Below, piece after piece: positions 25,423 through 34,958 of a stretch of DNA of 64,000 bases. Under the pieces are notes generated by a model. That model was not told where the DNA came from. It searched no databases and was given only the letters and a program-made list of their open reading frames with translations. Position 1 is the first letter of the stretch. Each line of letters opens with the position of its first letter. Source of the stretch: QYQD01 sp040754095. GTDB taxonomy: Bacteria > Desulfobacterota > QYQD01. The stretch spans positions 6,040-70,039 of the forward strand of contig JBFMFO010000014.1 in assembly GCA_040754095.1 (NCBI GenBank). The letters are read 5' to 3'. Both the position numbers and the translations under genes were made by a program.

Positions 25423-27057
25423 TTAGTACATACCACCCATACCGCCACCCGGGGGCATTGGGGGCATTTTGGATTCCCTTTCTTCCGGTTTTTCTGCCAC
25501 CATGGCCTCGGTTGTAAGCAAGAGACCGGCTACACTGGCCGCATTCTGCAGGGCAAAACGCGTTACCTTAGTCGGATCAATGACACCGGCCTTAATCAGG
25601 TCTTCAAATTCACCTGTCTCAGCGTTGAACCCTACAGCATTCTTTTCTTTTTTGACGTGCTCGACAATCACCGACCCCTCGTTCCCGGCGTTATTGGCAA
25701 TCTGACGCACAGGTTCCTCAAGGGCTCGCTTGATCAGGTTAACACCGATCTGCTCATCACCATGGAGCTTCAACTTATCCAGGGCCGGAATGCAGCGAAC
25801 AAGGGCCACGCCGCCGCCGGGCACTATCCCTTCCTCCACGGCTGCCCTGGTAGCGTTTAGGGCGTCTTCCACGCGGGCCTTCTTTTCCTTCATTTCCGTT
25901 TCAGTGGCCGCGCCTACATTTATTACCGCCACACCGCCGATTAGCTTAGCCAAACGCTCCTGCAACTTTTCGCGATCGTAGTCGGACGTAGTCTCTTCAA
26001 TCTGGGTGCGAATCTGTTTTACCCGTCCTTCCAATGCCGAACGCTCACCGCCACCATCGACTATGGTTGTATTGTCCTTGTCTATGGTAATGCGTTTGGC
26101 AGTCCCCAGGTCCTTCAGGGTGATATTTTCCAGTTTGATGCCCAGGTCTTCAGAGATAACCTGCCCGCCGGTCAGGATGGCTATATCCTCCAGCATGGCC
26201 TTTCTTCTGTCGCCAAAGCCGGGGGCCTTGACCGCGGCACACTGCAAGGTGCCACGAAGTTTATTCACCACTAACGTGGCCAGGGCCTCGCCTTCGACGT
26301 CCTCGGCTATAATCATAAGGGGTCTCCCCATTTTGGCAATCTGCTCCAATATTGGGAGCAAGTCCTTCATGTTGCTGATTTTTTTCTCATTGAGCAGGAT
26401 GTAGGGATCGCTTAAGGCCGCCTCCATCTTTTCCGGATCGGTAACAAAGTAAGGCGAGACATAGCCGCGGTCAAACTGCATACCCTCGACTACATCCAGG
26501 GTAGTCTCCATGCTCTTGGCCTCTTCTACCGTGATTACGCCTTCCTTACCTACTTTTTCCATGGCTTCGGCGATTATATTGCCGATAGTGGAATCATTAT
26601 TAGCAGAAATCGTTCCCACTTGGGCGATCTCCTTCTGATCCTTGGTTGGTTTGCTGATCTTTTTGAGTTCGTCCACTACCGCCTCAACCGCCTTGTCGAT
26701 GCCGCGTTTAATGGCCATGGGGTTATTGCCGGCGGCCACAAGTTTTGAACCCTCAGCATAGATGGACTGGGCCAGGATGGTAGCGGTTGTCGTGCCGTCC
26801 CCGGCTACATCGCTGGTCTTGGAGGCGACTTCCTTTACCATCTGCGCCCCCATATTCTCAAATTTATCGGCAAGCTCGATCTCTTTGGCTACCGTAACAC
26901 CATCTTTGGTGATCAGGGGGGAACCGAAACTTTTCTCTATTACAACATTGCGCCCCTTTGGTCCCAAGGTTACCTTTACCGCGTTGGCCAGGGTACTTAC
27001 GCCCTTTAACATGGCCTCTCTGGCCTTAACATCATATTTTATCTCTTTTGCTGGCAT
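25423..27057 (-). CDS. groEL: Chaperonin GroEL
   Basis: 544 residues, standard length, ending in the GGM-type tail (PPGGGMGGMY). Cytosolic 14-mer chaperonin that folds proteins together with GroES. Signature VTLGPKGRNVVIEKSFGSP is at about residue 28, the ATP-site GDGTTTAT motif at about residue 86, and the AAVEEGIVPGGGVAL signature at about residue 404. It lies 60 bp after groES, under the CIRCE operator upstream of groES. Confidence 0.99.
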   Translation of the reverse strand: MPAKEIKYDVKAREAMLKGVSTLANAVKVTLGPKGRNVVIEKSFGSPLITKDGVTVAKEIELADKFENMGAQMVKEVASKTSDVAGDGTTTATILAQSIYAEGSKLVAAGNNPMAIKRGIDKAVEAVVDELKKISKPTKDQKEIAQVGTISANNDSTIGNIIAEAMEKVGKEGVITVEEAKSMETTLDVVEGMQFDRGYVSPYFVTDPEKMEAALSDPYILLNEKKISNMKDLLPILEQIAKMGRPLMIIAEDVEGEALATLVVNKLRGTLQCAAVKAPGFGDRRKAMLEDIAILTGGQVISEDLGIKLENITLKDLGTAKRITIDKDNTTIVDGGGERSALEGRVKQIRTQIEETTSDYDREKLQERLAKLIGGVAVINVGAATETEMKEKKARVEDALNATRAAVEEGIVPGGGVALVRCIPALDKLKLHGDEQIGVNLIKRALEEPVRQIANNAGNEGSVIVEHVKKEKNAVGFNAETGEFEDLIKAGVIDPTKVTRFALQNAASVAGLLLTTEAMVAEKPEERESKMPPMPPGGGMGGMY

Positions 27058-27117
27058 GACTTCCTCCTTAATTTACTTGCTTAATTTACTGTTATTTTTA
27101 GATTAATCTGACACACT

Positions 27118-27408
27118 TTATTTTTCTATAACGCCCAGCACATCGTCCTCACGCATAATGAGGTGCTCCTCGCCGTTTATTTTCACTTCCGTGCCGGAAT
27201 ACTTACCGAACAAGATACGATCCCCTGCCTTGATTTCCAGCGGTACCCGCGTCCCGTTTTCCATCAGCTTGCCGTTGCCCACGGCGATTACTTTCCCCTC
27301 GATGGGTTTCTCCTTGGCCGTATCCGGGATGATAATCCCGCCCTTGGTCTTCTCTTCTTCCTCCAAGCGTTTGACTACGATTCTGTCCTGTAATGGTCTG
27401 ATCTTCAT
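27118..27408 (-). CDS. groES: Co-chaperonin GroES
   Basis: 96 residues. N-terminal signature MKIRPLQDRIVVKRLEEEEK, mobile-loop region with KTKGGIIIPDTAKEKP, and C-terminal HLIMREDDVLGVIE. It caps GroEL in the folding cycle. First gene of groESL, with a 130-bp leader that includes the HrcA operator. Confidence 0.99.
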   Translation of the reverse strand: MKIRPLQDRIVVKRLEEEEKTKGGIIIPDTAKEKPIEGKVIAVGNGKLMENGTRVPLEIKAGDRILFGKYSGTEVKINGEEHLIMREDDVLGVIEK

Positions 27409-27543
27409 ATCTTCGTCTCCCTTCTCTCTCCTTTTTTATTTGTTTAAGATGGAAATTCCCTAATAAGTCAGCGAAGTCAATAAAGTCTGAGTGCGCCCTA
27501 TCACCTCCTTGTGCAGAGCCGGGTTATAGCCGCAGCTCCTTTA

Positions 27544-27570
27544 TTAGCACTCACCTCAAGGGAGTGCTAA
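27544..27570. promoter_or_regulatory. CIRCE element (HrcA operator) of groESL
   Basis: Perfect TTAGCACTC-N9-GAGTGCTAA inverted repeat, the consensus binding site of the heat-shock repressor HrcA. It lies 136 bp upstream of groES. On the minus strand a TTGCAT-N16-TAATTA box overlaps its upstream side and may be the repressed promoter. hrcA itself is not in the window. Confidence 0.96.
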
Positions 27571-27906
27571 TAATTAGCAGACGCCTCTGAAAATGCAATT
27601 TTGATTTTATTTAATTATTAACAATAATATATAAAATTTAGACATAAAATGTCATTACAAGCGAAGTATCTTTAAATAATAATAATTTTTGTTGGTTTTT
27701 GTTATTTTTTGCTAATATATAATAGTGCGTTGGTATAAATTTATATGGCATTCTTATATAATAACATATCATATCTAGCTGTAATTAATTGCAATTATTA
27801 CATGATTGGATACTTTCTGGAAAGGCATTTTTTCTGTTTGATTTCCAGGAGAAGTGTGATATAGAAATTGTTTATGCAAAAAATTTGAGGAAGGTGAGCA
27901 GGTTAA
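27571..27906. other. AT-rich divergent intergenic region between groES and pycA
   Basis: About 330 bp with strikingly high A+T content (long runs of T, TATATAATAG near 27715). It holds the divergent promoters of groESL and pycAB. A TATAAT-like box near 27717 could serve pycA, but no good -35 accompanies it. No ORF, no tRNA and no strong hairpin seen. Confidence 0.5.
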
Positions 27907-29346
27907 GTGAAAAAGATTCTTATTGCTAATCGCGGGGAGATTGCGCTACGGATTCTACGTGCGGTCCAGGAGCAGGGGTTAACAGCGGTCGGGGTCTATG
28001 AAACTCCGGATAAAGAGGCGCGCCATATACGCGCGGCTGATGAAGCTATCTGGATTGGCGAGGGACCGCGCAAGGACTACCTGAACATTGATAAAATGAT
28101 CTGGGCCGCCCGTAAGGCCGGGGCCGACGGCATCCACCCCGGTTATGGTTTTTTGGCGGAAAACCCTGATTTCCCAAAGGCCTGTGAGGATGCCGGACTT
28201 ATTTTCATTGGCCCGCCCGCAAAGGTTATTCATGCCTTGGGCAACAAGGTCATCGCCCGAACCATCGCCGAAAGTGCGGGTGTTCCGGTCATCCCGGGCA
28301 GCGAAAACCTTCCCTATGGACAGGAAGGGGAGGAAAGATCCCTGGCCTTTGCCCGGGAACATGGTTTTCCGTTGATGCTCAAGGCCACGGCGGGCGGCGG
28401 CGGCCGGGGGATTCGTAAGGTAAATAACCCCAAAGAGCTGATAGATCAGATGCCGCTGGCCCGGGCCGAAGCCAAGGCCGCATTTAATGACGCCCGCATC
28501 TATTTGGAAAAAGGTGTAATAAATCCGAAGCATATCGAGGTTCAGGTACTGGCCGATAGTTTCGGCCATATTATTCACATGGGCACGCGGGATTGTTCTA
28601 TCCAGCGGCGCAACCAGAAATTGGTGGAGATAGCGCCGGCCCTCATTACTGACCAGATCCTCCTGGATAATATCTGCATTGCGGCCATCAAGGTGGCGCA
28701 AGAAGCCAATTATGTGAACGCCGGTACCGTGGAGTTTCTGGTGGACGAGGCCGGGCATTTCTACTTTTTGGAGATGAATACCCGCCTGCAGGTCGAACAC
28801 ACGGTCACGGAAATGGTCACCGGTATGGACATTGTCCGGGCCCAAATTGACATTGCAGCCGGGGAAAAGCTCAAATTCTCCCAGGAAGATGTCCACATCC
28901 GGGGCCATGCCATCGAAATGCGTATCAACGCCGAGGACCCCAAGAATAATTTCTTGCCGGAAGGCGGCAAGACCATAACGGTTTATAATTCTCCCGGGGG
29001 GGCCGGCATAAGGTTGGACGGCATTGCCTATCAGGGTTATGTCATCCCGCAGGTCTATGATTCGCTGCTGGTCAAACTGACGGTGCATGGTTTTACCTGG
29101 AAGGAGGCCGTAGAGCGCATGCGCCGGGCCTTGAAGGGTTTTGCTATCGTGGGACCCAGGACCACGATCCCCTTTTACCTTAACATCGTTAATGAGCCTG
29201 ATTTCCAGAAAGGTATATTCAACACCAGTTATCTGGACCTGAAGCCCGATCTTTTTGTATATAAAGAAGAAGACCGTGAGGTAGCCAAACTGGCCAGGCT
29301 GATCGCCACTATTCACCATAAGGGGTTCAATCCCTTTGCTGCATAA
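27907..29346 (+). CDS. pycA: Pyruvate carboxylase subunit A (biotin carboxylase)
   Basis: 479 residues, biotin carboxylase module: carboxylates biotin with ATP and bicarbonate. N-terminal IANRGEIALRILRA, glycine-rich ATP loop KATAGGGGRGIRK (about residue 160), and the catalytic region RDCSIQRRNQKLVEIAP...FLEMNTRLQVEHTVTE. The start is GTG at 27907. It pairs with the carboxyltransferase/biotin subunit 51 bp downstream, and together they should make oxaloacetate from pyruvate (anaplerosis). An acetyl-CoA carboxylase role is less likely because of the downstream partner. Confidence 0.92.
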   Translation: MKKILIANRGEIALRILRAVQEQGLTAVGVYETPDKEARHIRAADEAIWIGEGPRKDYLNIDKMIWAARKAGADGIHPGYGFLAENPDFPKACEDAGLIFIGPPAKVIHALGNKVIARTIAESAGVPVIPGSENLPYGQEGEERSLAFAREHGFPLMLKATAGGGGRGIRKVNNPKELIDQMPLARAEAKAAFNDARIYLEKGVINPKHIEVQVLADSFGHIIHMGTRDCSIQRRNQKLVEIAPALITDQILLDNICIAAIKVAQEANYVNAGTVEFLVDEAGHFYFLEMNTRLQVEHTVTEMVTGMDIVRAQIDIAAGEKLKFSQEDVHIRGHAIEMRINAEDPKNNFLPEGGKTITVYNSPGGAGIRLDGIAYQGYVIPQVYDSLLVKLTVHGFTWKEAVERMRRALKGFAIVGPRTTIPFYLNIVNEPDFQKGIFNTSYLDLKPDLFVYKEEDREVAKLARLIATIHHKGFNPFAA

Positions 29347-29397
29347 TTCGCTTTACAGCACGCCCCCGGCGTATCTACGAAAGGAAGGGATAATTAA

Positions 29398-31299
29398 ATG
29401 GAACACATTCGCCCGGGAATGGACACTAAAGATATCCTCAGGCGTCTAAAAAAGGCTAAAGGATATTTTATCACTAATACAGCCCGCGACTTGTCACAAT
29501 CTGACTTTAAGAACCGTATCTTGCTGCATACGGACTTATTAGCGGCCAAACCGCGGGATGCGGCCGGATATTTCTCCCTGGAAATAACCGGCGGGGCCTC
29601 AGTGCACGTGGATATGCTGCGCAAGCAGGTGAACCCCTTTCTTAAACTGGAACTCCTCAGACGGGAGATGCCGAACACGTTATTCCAGACCCTGTGCCGG
29701 GGCGTCAACCTATTCGGATACCGGCCGTATCCGGAGAATGCCATCCGGCTGACGGTGAGGGAATTTGCCAAATATGTGGAGGTCTGGCGCGTCTTCGACT
29801 TTTTAAACTATATTCCCAACATGGTTCCGGTATTTGAAGAGGTCAAAAAGGCCGGGAAGATACTGGAGCCGTCTATTTGTTTCTCTACGGGGCCGGAACA
29901 CACAGATGAATTTTATGTAGGTAAGGTGCGGGAGATATTGGACGTTACCGGCGAGGACATCATCCTGTGCATCAAGAATCACGGCGGCCTGGGGACGCCT
30001 AAGCGCATCGGTGAACTGGTGGCATCCATTAAACAGAGGTTCCCGGACCTGTTAATCCATTACCACGGTCACAATACAGACAGCAACGACGTGCCGCGTA
30101 TTGCAGCAGCCATCCTTTCCGGGGCCGAGATCGTCGATGCCGCCGATCATGCCTTTACCGGATTTTATGGCCCGCCGCCGGTTTTAAGCGTTATCCAGAC
30201 CATGGAGGCCCATGGCATCCGGGCTGAGGGCGTAAATATCGACGCCGTTATTGAGACCTCCGAGGCGCTGCGGCCGGAGCGGGGCGCCTATGCGGATTTT
30301 GAGTCCCAGTTCAAGGGATTTGACTCCACCGTACAGGTGCATAAACTGCCGGGCGGGGCCACCGGCAGCAGCTTTGAGCAGGCGGTCAAGGGGGAATTCC
30401 TCCATCTCATGCCGAAGATTCTGCGCGAGGAATTGCCGCGTGTTCAGATTGAGTTAGGCAACTGGTGGAGTGTTACTCCCGGCTCTCAGATCCTGTGGAC
30501 TACAGCCGTCAATAATGTGCTCTCGGGTGAACGGTATGAGAACGCCAGCGGTGACCTGAAAAACCTCCTCCTGGGCAGGTATGGACCGTTCCCGTTCTAC
30601 CGGCCTTCCGAAGAAATTTACAGGAAGGTCTTTGGCCCGGACTGGGAAAAAATTCTGAAAGAGCAGGGGGGGGTAGCCAAAATAGAAGACATCGATCTGG
30701 AAAAAGAAGAGGCCACTCTCGTAGAGCGCCTGGGCCGATCGGTGACCAGAGAAGAGGTGGTGCTTTATTTGCAGCATCCAAACGACGCCGTTGATTTCCT
30801 CAAATTTGAAGAGGAATACGGCCAGGCCTATGTACTTCCTCCCCAAATCTGGTTCCGCAAAGGGAGTTTTAACCTGGGGGAGCACCTTGATTTTGTGGAT
30901 TATACAGGCAAATCGCATGTGATTGAAATCGGGCCTTCATATCGCTCCGAAAATGGCAAACAGACCCTTTACCTCTTTGTGGACCACCATTCTGAGGTCT
31001 TCCTACTCGAGGAAGAAAAAAAGGCCGGGGTGGAGGCGGCGGCAAAATTGAGTAAGGAAGAAATTGCCTCACTGGCTAAGGTGGGAGATATACGGGCGCC
31101 TTTTGCCAGCAATGTATGTCAGATACCGGTCAAGGCCGGACAGGAAGTGAAAAAAGGAGCGCTTGTCATTGTACTGGAGGCCATGAAGATGCAAAATCCC
31201 ATAGAATCCCAGGTTGAGGGAAAGATCGATCAGATTTTTGTTAAACTGGGGCAGGCCGTACAGGTTGGGGATAAGCTGCTTACCATCTCTCCCCTATAA
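29398..31299 (+). CDS. pycB: Pyruvate carboxylase subunit B (carboxyltransferase + biotin carrier)
   Basis: 633 residues: HMGL-like carboxyltransferase barrel, PYC_OADA-type linker, and C-terminal biotinyl domain with VLEAMKMQNP (biotin on the Lys, about residue 598). Metal ligands appear kept: Asp in TARDLSQSD near residue 30, His-x-His in HYHGHNTD, and the carbamylated Lys in LCIKNHGG. That last motif is unusual; the family norm is IKDMAG. Related oxaloacetate decarboxylase alpha subunits have the same domains, but the adjacent biotin carboxylase and lack of membrane beta/gamma subunits favour pyruvate carboxylase. Confidence 0.87.
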   Translation: MEHIRPGMDTKDILRRLKKAKGYFITNTARDLSQSDFKNRILLHTDLLAAKPRDAAGYFSLEITGGASVHVDMLRKQVNPFLKLELLRREMPNTLFQTLCRGVNLFGYRPYPENAIRLTVREFAKYVEVWRVFDFLNYIPNMVPVFEEVKKAGKILEPSICFSTGPEHTDEFYVGKVREILDVTGEDIILCIKNHGGLGTPKRIGELVASIKQRFPDLLIHYHGHNTDSNDVPRIAAAILSGAEIVDAADHAFTGFYGPPPVLSVIQTMEAHGIRAEGVNIDAVIETSEALRPERGAYADFESQFKGFDSTVQVHKLPGGATGSSFEQAVKGEFLHLMPKILREELPRVQIELGNWWSVTPGSQILWTTAVNNVLSGERYENASGDLKNLLLGRYGPFPFYRPSEEIYRKVFGPDWEKILKEQGGVAKIEDIDLEKEEATLVERLGRSVTREEVVLYLQHPNDAVDFLKFEEEYGQAYVLPPQIWFRKGSFNLGEHLDFVDYTGKSHVIEIGPSYRSENGKQTLYLFVDHHSEVFLLEEEKKAGVEAAAKLSKEEIASLAKVGDIRAPFASNVCQIPVKAGQEVKKGALVIVLEAMKMQNPIESQVEGKIDQIFVKLGQAVQVGDKLLTISPL

Positions 31300-31375
31300 C
31301 AAGTTCTAGGTTCTAGGTTCACGGTTCCGGGGTCCACGTTCACGTTTTTAACCTTGAACCCTGAACTTTGTCATT
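31300..31375. repeat. Short-word array (GTTCTAGGTTC words)
   Basis: AGTTCTAGGTTCTAGGTTCACGGTTC followed by related AACCTTGAACCCTGAAC words, between pycB and the BON-domain gene. Same style as the other intergenic arrays but a different word. Confidence 0.45.
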
Positions 31376-31399
31376 CTTCTGACTAAGGAGGGTATTCCA

Positions 31400-31720
31400 A
31401 TGTCTCTGCACAAGAAAATTACCACATTATTTTTATTGATCGTATTCGCCGCAGCCCTGGGTTGCGCCGCCAGTTCAACCCGGGAAAGCACCGGTGAATA
31501 TCTGGATGATTCGGTGATTACAGCCAAGGTTAAGGCCTTGCTGGCAAAGGATCTGGTCCTCAAATCCTTTGCCATAAGCGTGGAGACCTTCCGTGGAGTG
31601 GTTATCCTGAGTGGTTTCGTGGATAGTAACGATCAAATCGATCATGCCGTCCAGATTGCACGCGGAGTAAAAGGCGTCAGAGAAGTCAGAAGCCAGTTGG
31701 TATTGAAACCCAAATCCTGA
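31400..31720 (+). CDS. BON-domain lipoprotein
   Basis: 106 residues. N-terminal lipoprotein signal with lipobox AALGC (Cys about residue 23), then a single BON domain (DDSVITAKVKALLAKD...VVILSGFVDSNDQIDHAVQIARGVKGV). Such OsmY-like proteins are anchored in the outer or inner membrane facing the periplasm and are linked to envelope stress; the exact role is unknown. A good Shine-Dalgarno (AAGGAGG) precedes the ATG. Its stop codon lies at the edge of a MITE-like element. Confidence 0.85.
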   Translation: MSLHKKITTLFLLIVFAAALGCAASSTRESTGEYLDDSVITAKVKALLAKDLVLKSFAISVETFRGVVILSGFVDSNDQIDHAVQIARGVKGVREVRSQLVLKPKS

Positions 31721-31916
31721 TAAACTCGTGAAAAGTAAATTTTACCAGTGCGCCGAGAACGCCGAGATAACATATTAAAGGAATTTGTAGCTATTTAGCC
31801 ACCAAGACACAAAGGAATAATTTTAGTCTTAGTGGCTTGGTGCCTTGGTGGCTAAAGCTTTTTCTGCGGGATCTGCGTGCTCAGCGGTGAAAAGGCTTTT
31901 TTACGAAACCATCAAA
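31718..31916. repeat. MITE-like element, TCGTAAAAA-end family, copy 2
   Basis: Ends TGATAAACTCGTGAAAAGT and (complement) TTGATGGTTTCGTAAAAAAG. Inside are a subterminal pair around GCGCCGAGAACGCCGAGAT and GTGCTCAGCGG, and a central palindrome TAGCCACCAAG...CTTGGTGGCTA. The outer 40-50 bp match copy 3 (35931-36112) in inverted orientation. It fills the space between the BON gene and aspA. Confidence 0.65.
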
Positions 31917-31931
31917 AATTAACCCGGCGAA

Positions 31932-33311
31932 TCAAGCCGGCGCCGAGCTAAAAATCTTCTCAATCTCTTCATCAGTAAGGATGCCTTTTTCTCTTGCCAG
32001 GTCTTTTATGGGCATGTCCCGGGCAAAGGCCTCTTTGGCCAGGGCCGCCGCCCTTTCATAGCCTATGTATGAATTCAGGAGCGTGGCCAGAGCCGTGCTC
32101 ATCTCGGCATAACGGCGGCAGGTCTCAGGATTGGCGGTTATTCCTTGCACACAGCGTTCGGTAAAAATAGAGAGGGCATTCTGCAGGATCTGGATAGACG
32201 TCAATATATTATGAATGATGACGGGCATCATAACATTTAGTTCCAATTGGCCGGCCTGGACGGCCATAGCCACGGTTGTCTCGTTACCGATCACCTGAAA
32301 ACAGACCATATTCATCATCTCTGCCATGACCGGGTTGATTTTACCGGCCATTATGGACGAACCCGGCTGGACAGCGGGTAGTGCAATCTCGGCCAGGCCG
32401 GTGCGGGGGCCGGAACTCAGCAACCGGAGATCATTGGCAATACGGCCGACATCCAGCGCGACAAGTTTTAATTGAGAGGCGATCGAGGCAAAGACATTCA
32501 TATTCTGGGTGGCTTCAAACAGGTCTTTTTTGGGCTTTAAGTCAAATCGGGTTAAGCTGGAGAGCTTCTCTATCACCATCTCCCGATAGCCGGGCAGGGT
32601 ATTTGTGCCTGCCCCTACTGCCGTGGCCCCTATGCCCACATACTCCAGTTCCTTTGCCGCTTGGCGCAGCCGCTCGAAGTCATCCTCCACGGCCTGGCCA
32701 TAGGCACGGAACTCATGGCCTAAACGCATGGGAACGGCATCTTGAAGGTGCGTGCGTCCGGCCTTGATGATGGGGTAAAATTCTTCTCCTTTATCTTTCA
32801 GGGCCTGACCCAGATTCATACCCACGGGATAGAGGCCCGCCACTGCCTTTAAGGCGGCCAACCTCATGGCCGTAGGGAATACATCGTTTGTTGACTGCCC
32901 CATATTTACATGATCGTTAGGATGGACTACTGTATAGTCCCCCCGTTTTTTACCTAAAATCTCAAGGGATCTGTTAGCCAGGACCTCATTTATATTCATA
33001 TTGTAGGACGTTCCGGCGCCGGCTTGATAGACATCAACCACGAACTGCCCGGTAATTTTCCCCTCCAGCGCCTCATGGGCGGCCCGAATAATGGCCTCTC
33101 CGATTTCCGCCTTAAGCCCGCCCAGTGCCACATTAGTCTCGGCCGCCGCCGCTTTAATCATAACAAAGGCCTCGGCCATGAGAGGATGCATGGTTAGCCC
33201 GCTTATGGGAAAGTTTTCTATCGCGCGCCGGGTCTGAACCCCATAATAGGCGTCTTCGGGGATCATCTTCTCGCCCAGGGGGTCTCTTTCTATTCTGTAT
33301 CTCTTGTCCAT
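31932..33311 (-). CDS. aspA: Aspartate ammonia-lyase (class II fumarase/aspartase family)
   Basis: 459 residues. The family signature GSSIMAGKINPV (about residue 318) contains the catalytic-loop serine. The N-terminus RIERDPLGEKMIPEDAYYGVQT and the segment GAGTSYNMNINEVLANR look more like aspartase than fumarase, and MNMVCFQVIGNE fits the aspartase form (VNQVCFKVIGN). Aspartase reversibly converts aspartate to fumarate and ammonia. A class II fumarase role cannot be excluded by eye. Transcribed alone on the minus strand. Confidence 0.8.
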   Translation of the reverse strand: MDKRYRIERDPLGEKMIPEDAYYGVQTRRAIENFPISGLTMHPLMAEAFVMIKAAAAETNVALGGLKAEIGEAIIRAAHEALEGKITGQFVVDVYQAGAGTSYNMNINEVLANRSLEILGKKRGDYTVVHPNDHVNMGQSTNDVFPTAMRLAALKAVAGLYPVGMNLGQALKDKGEEFYPIIKAGRTHLQDAVPMRLGHEFRAYGQAVEDDFERLRQAAKELEYVGIGATAVGAGTNTLPGYREMVIEKLSSLTRFDLKPKKDLFEATQNMNVFASIASQLKLVALDVGRIANDLRLLSSGPRTGLAEIALPAVQPGSSIMAGKINPVMAEMMNMVCFQVIGNETTVAMAVQAGQLELNVMMPVIIHNILTSIQILQNALSIFTERCVQGITANPETCRRYAEMSTALATLLNSYIGYERAAALAKEAFARDMPIKDLAREKGILTDEEIEKIFSSAPA

Positions 33312-33728
33312 AGGTGGTTATAGAGAGAAAACTATTTCTTAAAGCCTGCTTTTCGTTTAATATACAATACCTTTCTTATGAAGTGGATTGTAGCGTAAAA
33401 AGGTAAATAATGCAAAGGTAACATCTTGTCCTTGATTCACCACCAAACTATTGACAGAGAGCAATGGGTGATCTTTGATTACCAGGCAGCCGGGTTCAAA
33501 TCCGAATGTCGAATATCGAAATCCGAAACAAATTCAAATGGCCAAATTCCCAATGTCCCAACCGACAGGAACGCTGATTATTTTGGATTTTAATTTTGGT
33601 GATTCGATATTGTTTCGAGATTCGTGCTTCGGATTTCGGATTTAAAATAACGTTGCACAGTAACTATAGTGTGTTTACGGTCAGGAGCTAACTCGTACGG
33701 AACTAGGCGGTGGATTTGGGTTACAATA
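33312..33728. repeat. Intergenic region with inverted short-word array (CCGAA/TTCGG words)
   Basis: 417 bp between the divergent aspA and MFS genes. From about 33495 to 33540 it contains AAATCCGAATGTCGAATATCG-like words, and from 33600 to 33645 the complementary set (GATTCGATATTG..., TTCGGATTTCGGATTT), forming a loose palindrome. A tRNA-like GGTTCAAATCC at 33494 is not part of a cloverleaf. No gene seen. Confidence 0.45.
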
Positions 33729-34958
33729 GTGAAAAGCAGAACCTTCAGGGCCTTGCGGCATCGTAACTTCCGTCTTTTCTTTTTCGGACAGTTGACCTCT
33801 CTTATCGGCAGCTGGATGCAGTCTGTGGCTCAGGGATGGCTGGTCTTGCAACTCAGTAACTCTGCATTTGCCCTTGGGCTGGTGGGGACCTTCGGATATT
33901 TACCCACCATGCTCTTTTCCTTCTGGGGTGGAAGTGTGGCTGATCGTAAGAGTAAGCGCCGTATTGTGCTTGCTACCCAGACAGTAGCTATGTGTCTCGC
34001 CTTCAGCTTAGCCTTCCTGGTCACCCTTGACCTGATTAAGACCTGGCAGGTAGTCTTATTGGCCTTCTCCATGGGTACGGTTATGGCCTTTGATCTCCCC
34101 GCCCGTCAATCGTTCCTTATAGAGTTGGTCGGCCGTGAGGACCTGACTAATGCCATTGGCCTGAATTCTTCTATATTCAATGCGGCCAGACTTATCGGCC
34201 CGGGCATAGCAGGCTTTGTCATTGCCTACTTCGGGGTTGAAATATGTTTTCTAATTAATGGTCTCAGTTTTCTGGCTGTAATCGTCAGCCTGTTACGTAT
34301 GCGAAACGTACAACAGACGAACATGGTAGGTTTTAAAAAAAAGGATAGTATAAAGGATATGGCATATTACATCCACGGGCAGAAAGAGATACTCATGCTA
34401 CTTTTGCTGGTGGCCACCTTCAGTGTATTTGTCCTGCCTTATACGGTGTTGTTACCTATATTTGCCCGTGACATCCTTAAGGTAGGCCCTAAGGGGCTGG
34501 GATTTCTCTTTTCCGCTATGGGCCTGGGCGCCCTAATCGGAGCGATCATAGTGGCTACTATAGCCGGGCAAAGAAACAAGTTGCTTTATCTTTGGAGTAA
34601 TGCCCTCCTATTTGGGGCTTTTATTTTGGGCTTTTCCCTGTGCAACCGCTATGATCTTGCGTTATTTCTGCTTTTTCTGGCAGGCATGACCATGGTAGGC
34701 TTTCTCACCACCGCTAACGCCTATGTCCAACTTAATGTCTCAGATGACAGGAGAGGCCGGATTATGGGACTTTACAGTATTGTATTTCTGGGAATGATGC
34801 CGCTGGGAAGCATGCTTTCAGGAAGTCTGTCACAATATATCGGGGTTCAACGGGCTGTTGCTACAGGCACTGTGCTGGCAGAACTAATTACTCTCGGCCT
34901 TGGTCTTTATTTACTCCTGATTATGGGTAGCAGAAGACGATCGGACAACAAGGACTGA
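33729..34958 (+). CDS. MFS transporter, drug/siderophore exporter type
   Basis: 409 residues from GTG at 33729 (VKSRTFRALRHRNFRLFF); an earlier in-frame start at 33669 lacks typical sequence. Twelve predicted helices. N-terminal FFGQLTSLIGSWMQSVAQGWLV and the A-like motif GGSVADRKSKRR at about residue 65 place it near the EntS/MFS_3 exporters. Substrate unknown. The 3' end overlaps the convergent universal-stress gene by 48 bp. Confidence 0.85.
   Translation: MKSRTFRALRHRNFRLFFFGQLTSLIGSWMQSVAQGWLVLQLSNSAFALGLVGTFGYLPTMLFSFWGGSVADRKSKRRIVLATQTVAMCLAFSLAFLVTLDLIKTWQVVLLAFSMGTVMAFDLPARQSFLIELVGREDLTNAIGLNSSIFNAARLIGPGIAGFVIAYFGVEICFLINGLSFLAVIVSLLRMRNVQQTNMVGFKKKDSIKDMAYYIHGQKEILMLLLLVATFSVFVLPYTVLLPIFARDILKVGPKGLGFLFSAMGLGALIGAIIVATIAGQRNKLLYLWSNALLFGAFILGFSLCNRYDLALFLLFLAGMTMVGFLTTANAYVQLNVSDDRRGRIMGLYSIVFLGMMPLGSMLSGSLSQYIGVQRAVATGTVLAELITLGLGLYLLLIMGSRRRSDNKD

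Noticed and set aside
27979..29319. 446-codon open frame on the minus strand opposite pycA
   Set aside because: Antisense shadow of a high-GC3 gene; the plus-strand biotin carboxylase has all motifs.
33484..33520. tRNA-like T-arm sequence (GGTTCAAATCC)
   Set aside because: No matching acceptor, D or anticodon stems around it; it belongs to the CCGAA word array.
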